From the NCBI GenBank assembly GCA_017305925.1, contig JAFKJW010000199.1:1-56167 (forward strand): a stretch of 56,167 bases of DNA, given 5' to 3'. The position numbers and the translations under genes are program-made. Within the stretch, counting starts at the first letter, position 1; each line of letters opens with the position of its first letter. Shown here piece by piece: positions 1 to 8,024 of this stretch. The notes below the pieces were generated by a model. It was not told the DNA's origin, did not search any database, and saw nothing but the letters and a program-made list of their open reading frames with translations. This stretch comes from Hyphomicrobiales bacterium. GTDB lineage: Bacteria > Pseudomonadota > Alphaproteobacteria > Rhizobiales > Rhizobiaceae.

Positions 1-67
1 GTGGGGGAGATGTCCGGCAGGACAGAGGGGGGCGCCATAGAGCGCCACCCTATGGATCGATCAAGCC

Positions 68-1405
68 TTACACGCCCCGCACCCGCGGCTCCGCGCTTCT
101 CTCCGCGGTCAGCTCCGTGACCGCCCAGACCAGCGCGTCGACGCGGTCCGGCGAGCGGCCGTCCGACAGGCCGTCCGGGCCGAAATCGCACATCTCGTCC
201 TCCAGTTCCGGGAACCGCCCGGCGTGGACGACACGGCCCTGCGCGTAGAGCAGAGCGACCGGTTCGGCGCGCGTCCACTTGCCGCGCCGCGCCCGCACCG
301 CCTTCACCGGCACGCCGCCGTCGGCCGTGCGGATCACCGCCGTCACCATGTCGCCGCCCTGGTTGACCTCGGCGACGATGCAGTCCGCCTGCAACTTGCT
401 GTAGAGCCGGACGGCCGCGCCCGCCCAGTGCTGGGGCTTCGCCGCGCGTAGCGTATTGTCGGCCAGAACGACGACGCGGCCGTCCACGGCGATCCCCGCC
501 GCAACGATGCCGCAGGCGTCGGAGGTGCCGCGCGAGGTCGCCGGCGGATCGACCGCCACGACGATGCGCCGCATTTCGGGCGGCTCGGGCAGATGGGCGG
601 CCTCGAGTGCGGCACGCGACCAGAGCGCATCGGCCCGGTCCTCGATCAGTTCCCCTTCCAGTTCCTGCCGGCCGAGCCGCGTGCCGCCGTAGCGCTGCTC
701 GACGCTGCGCAAAAAACCTTCTGCCAGATGCACATTCTGCCGCGTCGCGGCGCGCGTCACCAGCACGGCCGGATCGGCCACCAGCCGTTTCATCAGCGGC
801 GTCGGGCGCGGCGTGGTGGTAAGGAGCTGCCGCGGCCGCTCGCCGAGCCGCAGCCCGAATTGCAGCATGTCGAAGCATTCTTCCGCATTCCGCCACTTCG
901 CCAGCTCGTCGCACCAGGCCGCGTCGAATTGCGGCCCGCGCAGCGCGCCGGCGCTTTCGGAAGAGAAGCACTGCGCGACCGCGCCGCTGTCCCGCAAAAG
1001 GCGCCGCCGCGTCACCTCGTAACGCGGATGCCGACCCCGCGCCGCCACCAGGATGCCGGACGGCCCCTCGATCATCACGTCGCGGACATCGCCATGCGTC
1101 TCGCCGACCAGCGCGATGCTTCCGTATCTCGTCCCGTCCGCGAAAGGCGGACGCCCATGCACCAGGCAGTTCACCCACTCGCTGCCGGCGCGGGTCTTGC
1201 CCGCGCCGCGCCCGCCGATCAGCAGCCAGCTATGCGGATGGGTGCGCTCCCGCTGGTGCGCCTGCGCCCGCATCAGCCAGCTCTCCAGCACCTCCCGCGC
1301 CAGCCCGGCCGGAATGTTGGCGCGCGACCAGCTCGGCTGCGCGCTGTCCGGCGAGCTCGGCGATACGCCCGTCGATCCTGTGAAGCATTTCGGTGAGTTG
1401 CTCAT
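68..1405 (-). CDS. Phage/GTA-type terminase large subunit (DNA packaging ATPase-nuclease)
   Basis: The 445-residue protein fits the large subunit of a gene-transfer-agent or prophage terminase, the motor that pumps and cuts DNA into capsids. A Walker A motif GGRGAGKT lies at residues 64-71, an acidic CDEL near residue 165 fits Walker B, and the C-terminal nuclease-like half carries AVDPPATSRG and a late DRVDALVWAVTEL, the usual pattern of GTA ORFg2 proteins. The start is uncertain: ATG at 1405 would overlap the upstream small subunit by 176 bases, while ATG at 1273 has GGAGAG seven bases before it and leaves a 44-base overlap. The gene ends 67 bases from the window edge, so the portal and capsid genes expected next in a GTA cluster lie outside. 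Family call is firm; GTA rather than prophage is inferred from the sequence style and neighbour. Confidence 0.9.
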   Translation of the reverse strand: MSNSPKCFTGSTGVSPSSPDSAQPSWSRANIPAGLAREVLESWLMRAQAHQRERTHPHSWLLIGGRGAGKTRAGSEWVNCLVHGRPPFADGTRYGSIALVGETHGDVRDVMIEGPSGILVAARGRHPRYEVTRRRLLRDSGAVAQCFSSESAGALRGPQFDAAWCDELAKWRNAEECFDMLQFGLRLGERPRQLLTTTPRPTPLMKRLVADPAVLVTRAATRQNVHLAEGFLRSVEQRYGGTRLGRQELEGELIEDRADALWSRAALEAAHLPEPPEMRRIVVAVDPPATSRGTSDACGIVAAGIAVDGRVVVLADNTLRAAKPQHWAGAAVRLYSKLQADCIVAEVNQGGDMVTAVIRTADGGVPVKAVRARRGKWTRAEPVALLYAQGRVVHAGRFPELEDEMCDFGPDGLSDGRSPDRVDALVWAVTELTAERSAEPRVRGV

Positions 1406-1766
1406 CCGCGGCCATGCGCTCCTGTGCGGAGTCTTCTTCGTTCTTGCCGGCGAAGCCGGTGCCGTTCAGCGTGTTGTGGATCTTCAGCGCTTCCTCGGCC
1501 AGCGCCTTCTCCGTGGCGACCGACAGCTTCTTTTCCGAGGCCAGCCGCGCGTCGATCGCGGCCAGGCGCCGCTCGATCAGGCCGCGCGTGCGGCGCGCAA
1601 GCTCGGCGCGCGAGGCGGGCCCCTTCCTCCAGCCGCCGCGCCTGACTTCCTTTCTGAGGGTCGCAAGCGACCAGCCGAAAGCCGCGCTCACGGTCTCGTC
1701 GGGCAGCGGCGAGGCCTCGTAGACGGCCTGCCTCGCGGCGAGCCGCGTTTCGCGATCCCCGGCCAT
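1230..1766 (-). CDS. Putative terminase small subunit (GTA gp1-like)
   Basis: A 178-residue protein immediately upstream of, and overlapping, the large terminase. The N-terminal part (residues 10-50) reads as a helix-turn-helix type region containing LPDETVSAAFGWSLATLRKE, followed by a charged helical middle that could form a coiled coil. Its C-terminus, rich in Gly and Ala, is read from the overlap with the terminase N-terminus. The start at 1766 was chosen because CAGGAG lies six bases before the ATG. Position, size and DNA-binding-like N-terminus fit the small terminase or ORFg1 of GTA clusters, but I recognise it by context more than by sequence. Confidence 0.6.
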   Translation of the reverse strand: MAGDRETRLAARQAVYEASPLPDETVSAAFGWSLATLRKEVRRGGWRKGPASRAELARRTRGLIERRLAAIDARLASEKKLSVATEKALAEEALKIHNTLNGTGFAGKNEEDSAQERMAADEQLTEMLHRIDGRIAELAGQRAAELVARQHSGRAGAGGAGELADAGAGAPAGAHPSA

Positions 1767-1858
1767 CGGTTCTCCTGTAATGTCATGAAATTTCGCGCCG
1801 GAACGCGGCGATCCCGAAGGCGCCGTCCGTCTACCCGCACTTTTCCGACGATAGCGAA

Positions 1859-1887
1859 AGACTACCAAACCACCGGTGCGGTGTCAA
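1859..1887 (-). promoter_or_regulatory. Sigma70-like promoter before the terminase genes
   Basis: On the minus strand TTGACA (1887-1882) is followed after exactly 17 bases by TAGTCT (1864-1859), about 90 bases before the small terminase start. The -35 is a perfect consensus; the -10 is only half consensus. The gap 1767-2069 holds no gene and nothing else I can support. Confidence 0.45.
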
Positions 1888-2084
1888 GAATAAATTCCTA
1901 TGATTCGGCGAGATTCCTTCCGGCACCGCAGGCGGCGCCGAAAAAGCCCTTTCCGCTTGCCGCCTGCGGCAAATTCCGCCACATGTCGGGCGGGCGGGCG
2001 GCGTGGCCGGTGCCCTGAAAGGGCCGTTAAGCTCTTTCATGTATCCCGGCATCAGTTGAAGCGTCACCGGTGGAACAACGGCGA

Positions 2085-4235
2085 ATGGGCGGTCCGTTCA
2101 GGCCGAGGAAAGCGAGGGGGCGGATCGCCGCCGGCCTGCTCGCGCTCGATGCCTGGATCGATTCGGGCGTCTGGAGCGCCGGCTTCCGGCTTTCCGAATT
2201 CTGGGAAGCGCTGACCATCTTCTTCCGCCGCTTTCGCGTCAGCGGGTTTCCGCGTGCCCTGGTGGAACTCTCTTCCGAGGCCTTCACGCTGGGCGCGGCG
2301 GGCGCGGTGGTCATGCTGGCGCTCGCCATGCCCGCCTTCCAGGCGACCAGGGGAGACTGGAAGAACCAGGGCGATTTCGCCGTCACCTTCCTCGACCGCT
2401 ACGGCAACGAGATCGGGCGGCGCGGCGTGTTCCAGCTCGACTCGGTGCCGGTCGACGAGATGCCCGACCATGTCATCAAGGCGGTGCTGGCGACGGAGGA
2501 CCGGCGCTTCTTCGAGCATCACGGCATCGATTTCATCGGGCTCGCCCGCGCCATCACCGAGAACCTGCGCGCCAATTCGGTCGTGCAGGGCGGCTCGACG
2601 CTGTCGCAGCAGCTCGCCAAGAACGTCTTCCTGTCGAACGAGCGCACCTTCGAGCGCAAGATCAAGGAGGCGTTCCTCTCTGTCTGGCTGGAGGCCAATC
2701 TCTCCAAGAAGGAGATCCTTCAGCTCTATCTCGACCGTGCCTATATGGGCGGCGGCACGTTCGGCATCGCGGCGGCGTCCGAGTTCTATTTCGGCAAGAG
2801 CGTGAAGGACGTGAACCTCGCGGAGGCGGCCATGCTTGCGGGCCTCTTCAAGGCGCCGGCCCGCTATGCGCCCCACATCAACCTTCCGGCCGCCCGCGCC
2901 CGCGCCAACGAGGTGCTGACCAACCTCGTGCAGAGCGGCTTCATGAGCGAGGGCCAGGTGCTTTCGGCGCGCCTGCATCCGGCCGGGGTCGTCGACCGTG
3001 GTACCGGCAAGAGCCCGGACTACTTCCTCGACTGGGCCTTCGAGCGGGCAAAGATCCTCGGCGAGCGGATCGGCGTCCGCACCATGGTGGCGCGCACGAC
3101 CATCGACCCGGACCTCCAGCGCGCCGCCGAGGAGACGCTGGAATACCACATCCGCACCTACGGCAAGGAATACGGCGTCGACGAAGGCGCGATCGTGCTG
3201 ATGGAGAACAACGGCGCGGTGCGCGCCATCGTCGGCGGCCGCGACTACGGGGCCAGCCAGTTCAACCGCGCCACCATGGCGCTGCGGCAGGCCGGCTCCT
3301 CCTTCAAGCCCTATGTCTATGCCGAGGCGATGGAGAAGGGCTTTACGCCCAATTCCGTGATCTCCGACGCGCCGATCAACTGGGGCGGCTGGATGCCGAA
3401 GAACTACGGCCGCAGCTATTCGGGAAAAGTCTCGCTGATCACGGCGCTGGCCAAGTCCATCAACACCGTTCCCGTGCGGCTGGCCAAGGAAAGCCTCGGC
3501 ATCGCGCCGATCAAGGCGCTGGCCGAGGCGATGGGCGTGGAGTCGCCGCTCGAGGCCCACAAGACGATGGTGCTCGGCACGTCCGGCATGACCGTCATGG
3601 ATCAGGCGACCGGCTACAGCGTCTTCGCCAATGGCGGCTACGCGGGAATGCGCTACGGCATCTCGCAGGTCACGACGCATGGCGGCGATCTGGTCTGGGA
3701 CCACGACCGGGACGCGCCGCCGCCGCACCGGGTCCTGTCAGAAAAGACGGTGGCCGAGATGAACACCATGCTGGCCGCGGTGCCGGAATGGGGCACGGGG
3801 CGGCGGGCCGCCCTTCCCGGCATCCGCTCCGCCGGCAAGACCGGCACCACGCAGGCCTATCGCGACGCCTGGTATGTCGGCTTTACCGGAAACTTCACGG
3901 CGGCCGTCTGGCTCGGGAACGACGACTTCTCGACCACGCGCAACATGACGGGCGGCTCCCTTCCGGCCATGACCTGGCAGCGCCTCATGGCCTACGCCCA
4001 CCAGAACGTCGAGCCGAAGCCCATTCCCGGGCTGGACGATGCGCCCGCCAAGAACGCCGTCGTCGCCGAGGCGGCAAAGCCCTCCGACGGTTCGGGGCAG
4101 GCCGGCGCGGGAGAAAGGCCCCCCGTGCTGTCGTCCGCCACCGTCAGCCTGCTGCGCGACATCGCCGCCGCGTTCGCCTCGGCCCAGCCGATCGAGCTGC
4201 CCGCGGCCTCGTCCGAGGCGTTGTCCAGGCTTTGA
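2085..4235 (+). CDS. Class A penicillin-binding protein (bifunctional transglycosylase/transpeptidase, PBP1A/1C-like)
   Basis: An enzyme that polymerises and cross-links peptidoglycan at the outer face of the inner membrane. A hydrophobic segment near residues 70-85 anchors it. The glycosyltransferase domain shows EDRRFFEHHG (from residue 138), GGSTLSQQLAKN, RKIKE and KKEILQLYLDRAYMG. The penicillin-binding domain has SSFK (Ser405, Lys408), SIN (458-460) and KTGT (585-588), so all catalytic motifs are intact. About 716 residues, normal for the family. A GTG at 2070 in the same frame is an alternative start; neither has an obvious ribosome-binding site. The C-terminus (after about residue 640) is a low-complexity tail. 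The gene stands alone, transcribed away from the terminase genes. Confidence 0.9.
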   Translation: MGGPFRPRKARGRIAAGLLALDAWIDSGVWSAGFRLSEFWEALTIFFRRFRVSGFPRALVELSSEAFTLGAAGAVVMLALAMPAFQATRGDWKNQGDFAVTFLDRYGNEIGRRGVFQLDSVPVDEMPDHVIKAVLATEDRRFFEHHGIDFIGLARAITENLRANSVVQGGSTLSQQLAKNVFLSNERTFERKIKEAFLSVWLEANLSKKEILQLYLDRAYMGGGTFGIAAASEFYFGKSVKDVNLAEAAMLAGLFKAPARYAPHINLPAARARANEVLTNLVQSGFMSEGQVLSARLHPAGVVDRGTGKSPDYFLDWAFERAKILGERIGVRTMVARTTIDPDLQRAAEETLEYHIRTYGKEYGVDEGAIVLMENNGAVRAIVGGRDYGASQFNRATMALRQAGSSFKPYVYAEAMEKGFTPNSVISDAPINWGGWMPKNYGRSYSGKVSLITALAKSINTVPVRLAKESLGIAPIKALAEAMGVESPLEAHKTMVLGTSGMTVMDQATGYSVFANGGYAGMRYGISQVTTHGGDLVWDHDRDAPPPHRVLSEKTVAEMNTMLAAVPEWGTGRRAALPGIRSAGKTGTTQAYRDAWYVGFTGNFTAAVWLGNDDFSTTRNMTGGSLPAMTWQRLMAYAHQNVEPKPIPGLDDAPAKNAVVAEAAKPSDGSGQAGAGERPPVLSSATVSLLRDIAAAFASAQPIELPAASSEALSRL

Positions 4236-4293
4236 TGCAGGCGCCGCCTTCCGGACCTCCGGGGTCCCCTCTCCTCCCGCGCTCCGGTGCCGC

Positions 4294-4878
4294 ATGATCC
4301 GCACCGTGCTCCTGACCGCCCTCGCCGTATCGATCGCCATCCTCGGCGGCGCCGGAAGCGTCTGGTATGCGCTGAGCGCCCAGCGCGGCATCGGCGCGGT
4401 CTCGATCGGCGCCTGGACCGCCTATCCGGACCTCGGCGGGCCGCAAGCCGATCCCTATTCGCGGGCGCGCGTCGCGCGCGACGGCGTGCTGACGCTCGGA
4501 CGGGCGGAGGGCGTCGCCTTCGTCGCGAGCGAGGATTCCTCCGGCGAGCGCCTGCGCGGGGAATGCGCCTACACGGTCGTGGGGTCGCTGCCGCCGGCCC
4601 GGCTCTGGACGCTGCACGCGGCGGATGGCGAGATGCGCCTACTCAAGCCGGCGCTGCCGCACGAGACGGAAATCCACGCGCAATCGGCGCTGCGCCTGCC
4701 GGGCGGCGGCGTGTCGGTGACCGTCGGCGCAAAACCCCAGCCCGGCAACTGGATCGCCACGTCCGGCACCGGCCCGATGACCATCGTGCTCACCCTCTAC
4801 GACACGCCGCTGCTCGGCGGCACCGGCCTTGCCGACGCCGTGCTGCCGCAGGTCATCCGGGGCGCCTGCGATGCATAG
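4294..4878 (+). CDS. DUF1214-domain membrane-anchored protein
   Basis: A 194-residue protein with an N-terminal membrane anchor or uncleaved signal (residues 3-26) followed by a domain with GEWTAYP-like SIGAWTAYPDLGG, DPYSRA and a late WIATSGTGPMTIVLTLYDTP, which is the pattern of DUF1214, the C-terminal half of DUF1254/DUF1214 proteins. Its stop overlaps the start of the next gene by eight bases, so the two are translationally coupled. In many bacteria the two domains are one protein; here they are separate adjacent proteins, a form common in rhizobia. Function is unknown; the tryptophan- and tyrosine-rich domain faces the periplasm if the anchor is read correctly. Confidence 0.75.
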   Translation: MIRTVLLTALAVSIAILGGAGSVWYALSAQRGIGAVSIGAWTAYPDLGGPQADPYSRARVARDGVLTLGRAEGVAFVASEDSSGERLRGECAYTVVGSLPPARLWTLHAADGEMRLLKPALPHETEIHAQSALRLPGGGVSVTVGAKPQPGNWIATSGTGPMTIVLTLYDTPLLGGTGLADAVLPQVIRGACDA

Positions 4879-5416
4879 GCTTCTCTACGCCCTCGCGGCC
4901 GGGCTTCTCGGCGCCGGCATCGTGCACATAGCCGTGCTCCTCATGCTTCCGGAGTTTTCTGAGCGCGATGCGTGGTCGCGGCTCGGACCGGACTCCGACA
5001 TCTATGCGGTGCACAGGATCGACGGCGGGCCGGCGGCGGAGGTACTCCGCGGCTTCGAGGATCCGCTCTTCTATGTCAGTGCCTGCCGTTTCGACCTGGA
5101 GGACGGCTTCGCCCACATCAAGGCGCCGGGCGGCGCCCCTTTCTGGTCGGCATCGGTCTACGGGCGCAACGGCCGCAATCTTTACAGCTTCAACGACCGG
5201 ACGGCCACGAACGGCGCGCTCGACTTCGTGGTGGTGACGCCGGCGCAGATGATCGACATCCGCAAGGAGCTGCCTCCGGCGCTGGTCTCGTCCGTCTTCG
5301 TCGAGGCAGACATCGGCCAGGGCATCGCCGTGGTCAGGACGTTCGTCCCGGACCGCACCTGGGCGGACAAGGCGGCAGCCCTCCACAGCGGCATGACCTG
5401 CCGCCAGGAACAATAA
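4871..5416 (+). CDS. DUF1254-domain membrane-anchored protein
   Basis: A 181-residue protein with an N-terminal hydrophobic segment (residues 5-24, LLYALAAGLLGAGIVHIAVL) and a periplasmic domain whose YVSACRFDLEDG, FWSASVYGRNGRNLYSFNDR and a final C resemble the DUF1254 half. The ATG at 4871 lies inside the end of the DUF1214 gene (eight-base overlap), which supports this start and co-translation. The pair follows the penicillin-binding protein at 58 bases and could share its transcript. No enzyme activity is established for these domains. Confidence 0.75.
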   Translation: MHRLLYALAAGLLGAGIVHIAVLLMLPEFSERDAWSRLGPDSDIYAVHRIDGGPAAEVLRGFEDPLFYVSACRFDLEDGFAHIKAPGGAPFWSASVYGRNGRNLYSFNDRTATNGALDFVVVTPAQMIDIRKELPPALVSSVFVEADIGQGIAVVRTFVPDRTWADKAAALHSGMTCRQEQ

Positions 5417-5427
5417 ACGCCGGCCGT

Positions 5428-5619
5428 TCAGCTTTTCGGCGGTACCGGATTGCGCTTTTCGGCGCCAAGCGCCCGCGGCGGCGGCTTTGCGGCATCGCCG
5501 GACGCATAGCGCTCGTAGCGGACGCCCGGAAAGAAGACGACGGAAGGTGCGGACGGCAGGGCGATCGGCGGGCGGGATGTCTGCTCGCGGCGCGGCTGGA
5601 AAGACAGGACCATTCCCAT
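5428..5619 (-). CDS. Small conserved hypothetical protein
   Basis: A 63-residue protein with no domain that I recognise; the only distinctive segment is VVFFPGVRYERY in the middle. It is supported by AAGAGGGG five bases before the ATG and by lying convergent to the DUF1254 gene with an 11-base gap. It begins with a basic stretch and is rich in Pro and Arg. It could be a small cytosolic protein; function unknown. Confidence 0.5.
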   Translation of the reverse strand: MGMVLSFQPRREQTSRPPIALPSAPSVVFFPGVRYERYASGDAAKPPPRALGAEKRNPVPPKS

Positions 5620-5691
5620 GTTACGTTTACCCCTCTTGCTCCCCGGAGCTCAGAACGCAACGCCTCCCTCGTTCATCAACGCACCCATTCG

Positions 5692-5707
5692 TTAACGGAA
5701 GGTTTAC
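5692..5707. promoter_or_regulatory. Possible CtrA box
   Basis: TTAA, seven bases, then TTTAC, one base off the TTAA-N7-TTAAC consensus of the cell-cycle regulator CtrA. It lies 144 bases before the DUF2336 gene and 72 bases upstream of the small gene on the minus strand. A second half-like TTAAC sits near 5791. The gap 5620-5850 is relatively AT-rich and holds no gene. A single-mismatch site of this kind can occur by chance. Confidence 0.25.
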
Positions 5708-5850
5708 GGGATCCGCACGAAACGCTTAAAATTGCATGTTTTGTATGCATAAGCCCTTGTTTTGTCATAGACGCGGCTTTTCCTCGACAGGTTAACAATG
5801 CGTCAATTGATCGGCGCTATTTCTAACGATCGTTCCTCTGGTCGAGTTGG

Positions 5851-6852
5851 TTGCGTTGGGCGTTCCCGTCTGTGTCCTCGGTTGATTTCCGGCATATCGC
5901 GGTAAAGGGGAAGGCTCCGAGGCCGGAGCGCCTGTTCCGCGCGGCCGTCTCGGCCTTCTGCGCGCTCATCCGGCCGGGCCGCCGCGACGTGGTCCAGCTC
6001 GAGGAGCTGACCCTGCCGCTTTTCGCGGCGCAATCCCGGGAATCCAGGCGCTTCGCGGCGGCCGCCCTCTCCGAGGCTTCGCATTCCTCGAACGCGCTGA
6101 TCCGCCTGCTCTGCGACGAAAGCGTCGACATCGCCGCGCCGCTGCTCATCCGCTCGCCGGCGCTGTCGGACATCGACCTGATCTCGCTCATCGGCCGGCA
6201 CGGCCTGCCGCATGCGCGCGCGATCGCGCGCCGTCAGAACCTCAATCCGGCGATCGCCGCGCTGATCCGCGCCCTGGAGCGCAAGGCCGACATCTCCGAA
6301 GGTCCGACCAAAGAGGAGCACCCCATGGTGCAGGAAGAACCCGTCTCCCTCCCGGCCGCGGCGCAGACCGGTGTTGCCGCCGCGCGCATGCGCGACCGGC
6401 TTCGCGGCTTCATGATGCCCGAGCAGCGGGTCGCGGCACCGTCGCACGCGGCCGACGAAGCCAGGGCAAAGCTCTTCGCGCGGCTGAAGATGACGGCTCT
6501 GACCGGCAACATCTCCTTCTTCCAGACCGCCCTTTCCGACGCGCTGGACATCGAGTTCGCGGTCGCGCAGGAGATCACGGCGGGCAGCGGCTATGCCGGC
6601 CTGCTGGCGGCGCTGAAGATGCTCGATCTCTCCGAGGAGCAATCCTTCATGCTCACCGTCGCGGCGTTCCCCGCCCATTTCGCGCATGCCGAGGCGGTCC
6701 GCCTCTTCTCCGAGCGCTACCAGTCCATGCAGCACGAGGCCGCCGTCGATCTGGTGCGCGGCTGGCAGATGGAAGCCGCCACGCGGCAGCTCCTCGACAG
6801 GCGCAGGAATGACGGCGCGGAGGCGAAAGCCGCGGCGCGCCTCACGGCTTAG
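5851..6852 (+). CDS. DUF2336 domain-containing protein
   Basis: A 333-residue, largely helical protein. The N-terminal 130 residues have the HEAT-like repeat pattern of DUF2336 (LPLFAAQSRESRRFAAAALSE, SVDIAAPLLIRSP, DIDLISLIGRHGLPHARAIARR); the rest is a second helical region up to QMEAATRQLLDRR. DUF2336 proteins are common in Rhizobiales, and some have been proposed as sensor partners or histidine-kinase-related proteins, but no role is established here. The start is uncertain: the frame opens with TTG at 5851, GTG at 5872 is an alternative, and no clear ribosome-binding site is visible. The 3' end overlaps the convergent DUF1491 gene by 11 bases. Confidence 0.75.
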   Translation: MRWAFPSVSSVDFRHIAVKGKAPRPERLFRAAVSAFCALIRPGRRDVVQLEELTLPLFAAQSRESRRFAAAALSEASHSSNALIRLLCDESVDIAAPLLIRSPALSDIDLISLIGRHGLPHARAIARRQNLNPAIAALIRALERKADISEGPTKEEHPMVQEEPVSLPAAAQTGVAAARMRDRLRGFMMPEQRVAAPSHAADEARAKLFARLKMTALTGNISFFQTALSDALDIEFAVAQEITAGSGYAGLLAALKMLDLSEEQSFMLTVAAFPAHFAHAEAVRLFSERYQSMQHEAAVDLVRGWQMEAATRQLLDRRRNDGAEAKAAARLTA

Positions 6853-7189
6853 CGAGGTCGAGCAGTTCCTCGATCGGGACCTGCCCCGGCTCGATATCGA
6901 CGACCCACATATCGGGATCGAATTTCTGTTCGCGGGCAAGCCGGCGCTCGATCTCGCTTGCCTCTGCGCCGCCCAGAAGCGGCGTGAAGAGCCGGTCCAG
7001 GGGCCGCTTGTCGTCGTAGCTCGCCTGCGGCGCGGGGCCGTAGAGCGCGATACCGCCGAAGCGGTCCCTGACCGTGACGAAGACCGCGCCCGCCTCCGCC
7101 GCGCCGCGCCGTTCGACGGCGGCGAAGCCGCCGGTGTCGAAGGTCCTGCGGGTCAGGGCCGAGACCCAGAAATCGGTGGTGAGGCGCAT
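6842..7189 (-). CDS. DUF1491 family protein
   Basis: A 115-residue cytosolic protein beginning MRLTTDFWVSALTRR, followed by GGFAAVERRGAAEAGAVFV and ALYGPAP, the hallmark pattern of DUF1491. Family length is about 110 residues, which selects the ATG at 7189 over an upstream one. It is the last of three minus-strand genes (histidine kinase, peptidoglycan-binding protein, DUF1491) separated by an overlap and by 67 bases, so probably co-transcribed. The function of DUF1491 is unknown. Confidence 0.85.
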   Translation of the reverse strand: MRLTTDFWVSALTRRTFDTGGFAAVERRGAAEAGAVFVTVRDRFGGIALYGPAPQASYDDKRPLDRLFTPLLGGAEASEIERRLAREQKFDPDMWVVDIEPGQVPIEELLDLAKP

Positions 7190-7256
7190 CGCTTCGCTTT
7201 GTCCGCAAAAGACGCCGTCCGCAAGAGCGCTCGCGCCAGTTCCATCGGCCGGCACG

Positions 7257-8024
7257 CTACCTGATGTAGCGCTCCTTGCGCATCTTTTCGTAGAGCGCGT
7301 CGTCGACCTCGCCGGTCTGCTTGAGGCCGAACATCGCCTGGAACTCCTTGATCGCGGCGCGCGTGCGGTTGCCGATGATGCCGTCGATACCGATGTCGGT
7401 CTTGCCGAACTCGCGCAGGCCCGCCTGCACGCGCCTTATCCTGTCCGCGGCGGTCGAATCGGCGCCGTCGAAACGCGCCGCGGCGGGCTGCCTGGCCGCG
7501 CCGGCCTTCGGATCGGGACGCGGCTTCGGCGGGATCGCCGCGGTGGGATTGGTGTCGAGCTGCTCCAGCAGCCTGGCGTCGATCGCGCCCGTCACGGGCA
7601 GCCCGACCGTCTTCTGGTAGGTCGCCACCGCGCGGCGCGTGTTCGGCCCCGGAACGCCGTCGACGTCGCCCTCATAAAGCTTCAGGTCCTTCAGCACCGT
7701 CTGCACGGCTTTCGTCACCGGATCGCCCTGCAACGCCGGCGGCACGGGGTCCGGCCGCTCGAAGCGGATGGTGGTCTCGCTGACGACGCGGGGCGCGGCG
7801 GGCCGCGCGATGGTGCGTGTGGCGAAGAACGCGCCCTCATGGACGAAGGGCTGATACCAGAGGGCGTTCGCCGAGACGAAGGAAAGGGCGACCAGGAAAG
7901 CCGTCGAACCGCCGACGAGCAGCGGGTTGCGGGCAACCATTCCGCCGGCGGCCGCGGCCACGGCCGCCGCCCGTCCGCCGCCGCGTTTCGGCAGGCGCTC
8001 AGGCCGTCTTGCGGAGCGTGCCAT
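7257..8024 (-). CDS. Membrane-anchored peptidoglycan-binding protein with two PG_binding_1 domains
   Basis: A 255-residue protein. A basic N-terminus (RRPERLPKRGGG) precedes a single membrane segment near residues 35-55, so the rest lies in the periplasm. Two peptidoglycan-binding repeats follow: LYEGDVDGVPGPNTRRAV at about residues 135-155 and DIGIDGIIGNRTRAAIKEFQ near 215-235, joined by a Pro/Ala linker. The start at 8024 has GAGGAAACGC before it and overlaps the 3' end of the kinase gene by 26 bases. It may link the kinase operon to cell-wall sensing, but that is inference from gene order. Confidence 0.85.
   Translation of the reverse strand: MARSARRPERLPKRGGGRAAAVAAAAGGMVARNPLLVGGSTAFLVALSFVSANALWYQPFVHEGAFFATRTIARPAAPRVVSETTIRFERPDPVPPALQGDPVTKAVQTVLKDLKLYEGDVDGVPGPNTRRAVATYQKTVGLPVTGAIDARLLEQLDTNPTAAIPPKPRPDPKAGAARQPAAARFDGADSTAADRIRRVQAGLREFGKTDIGIDGIIGNRTRAAIKEFQAMFGLKQTGEVDDALYEKMRKERYIR

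Noticed and set aside
31-55. Small dyad (CCATAG/CTATGG) beyond the terminase stop
   Set aside because: Short arms, weak stem and no T run; too near the window edge to interpret.
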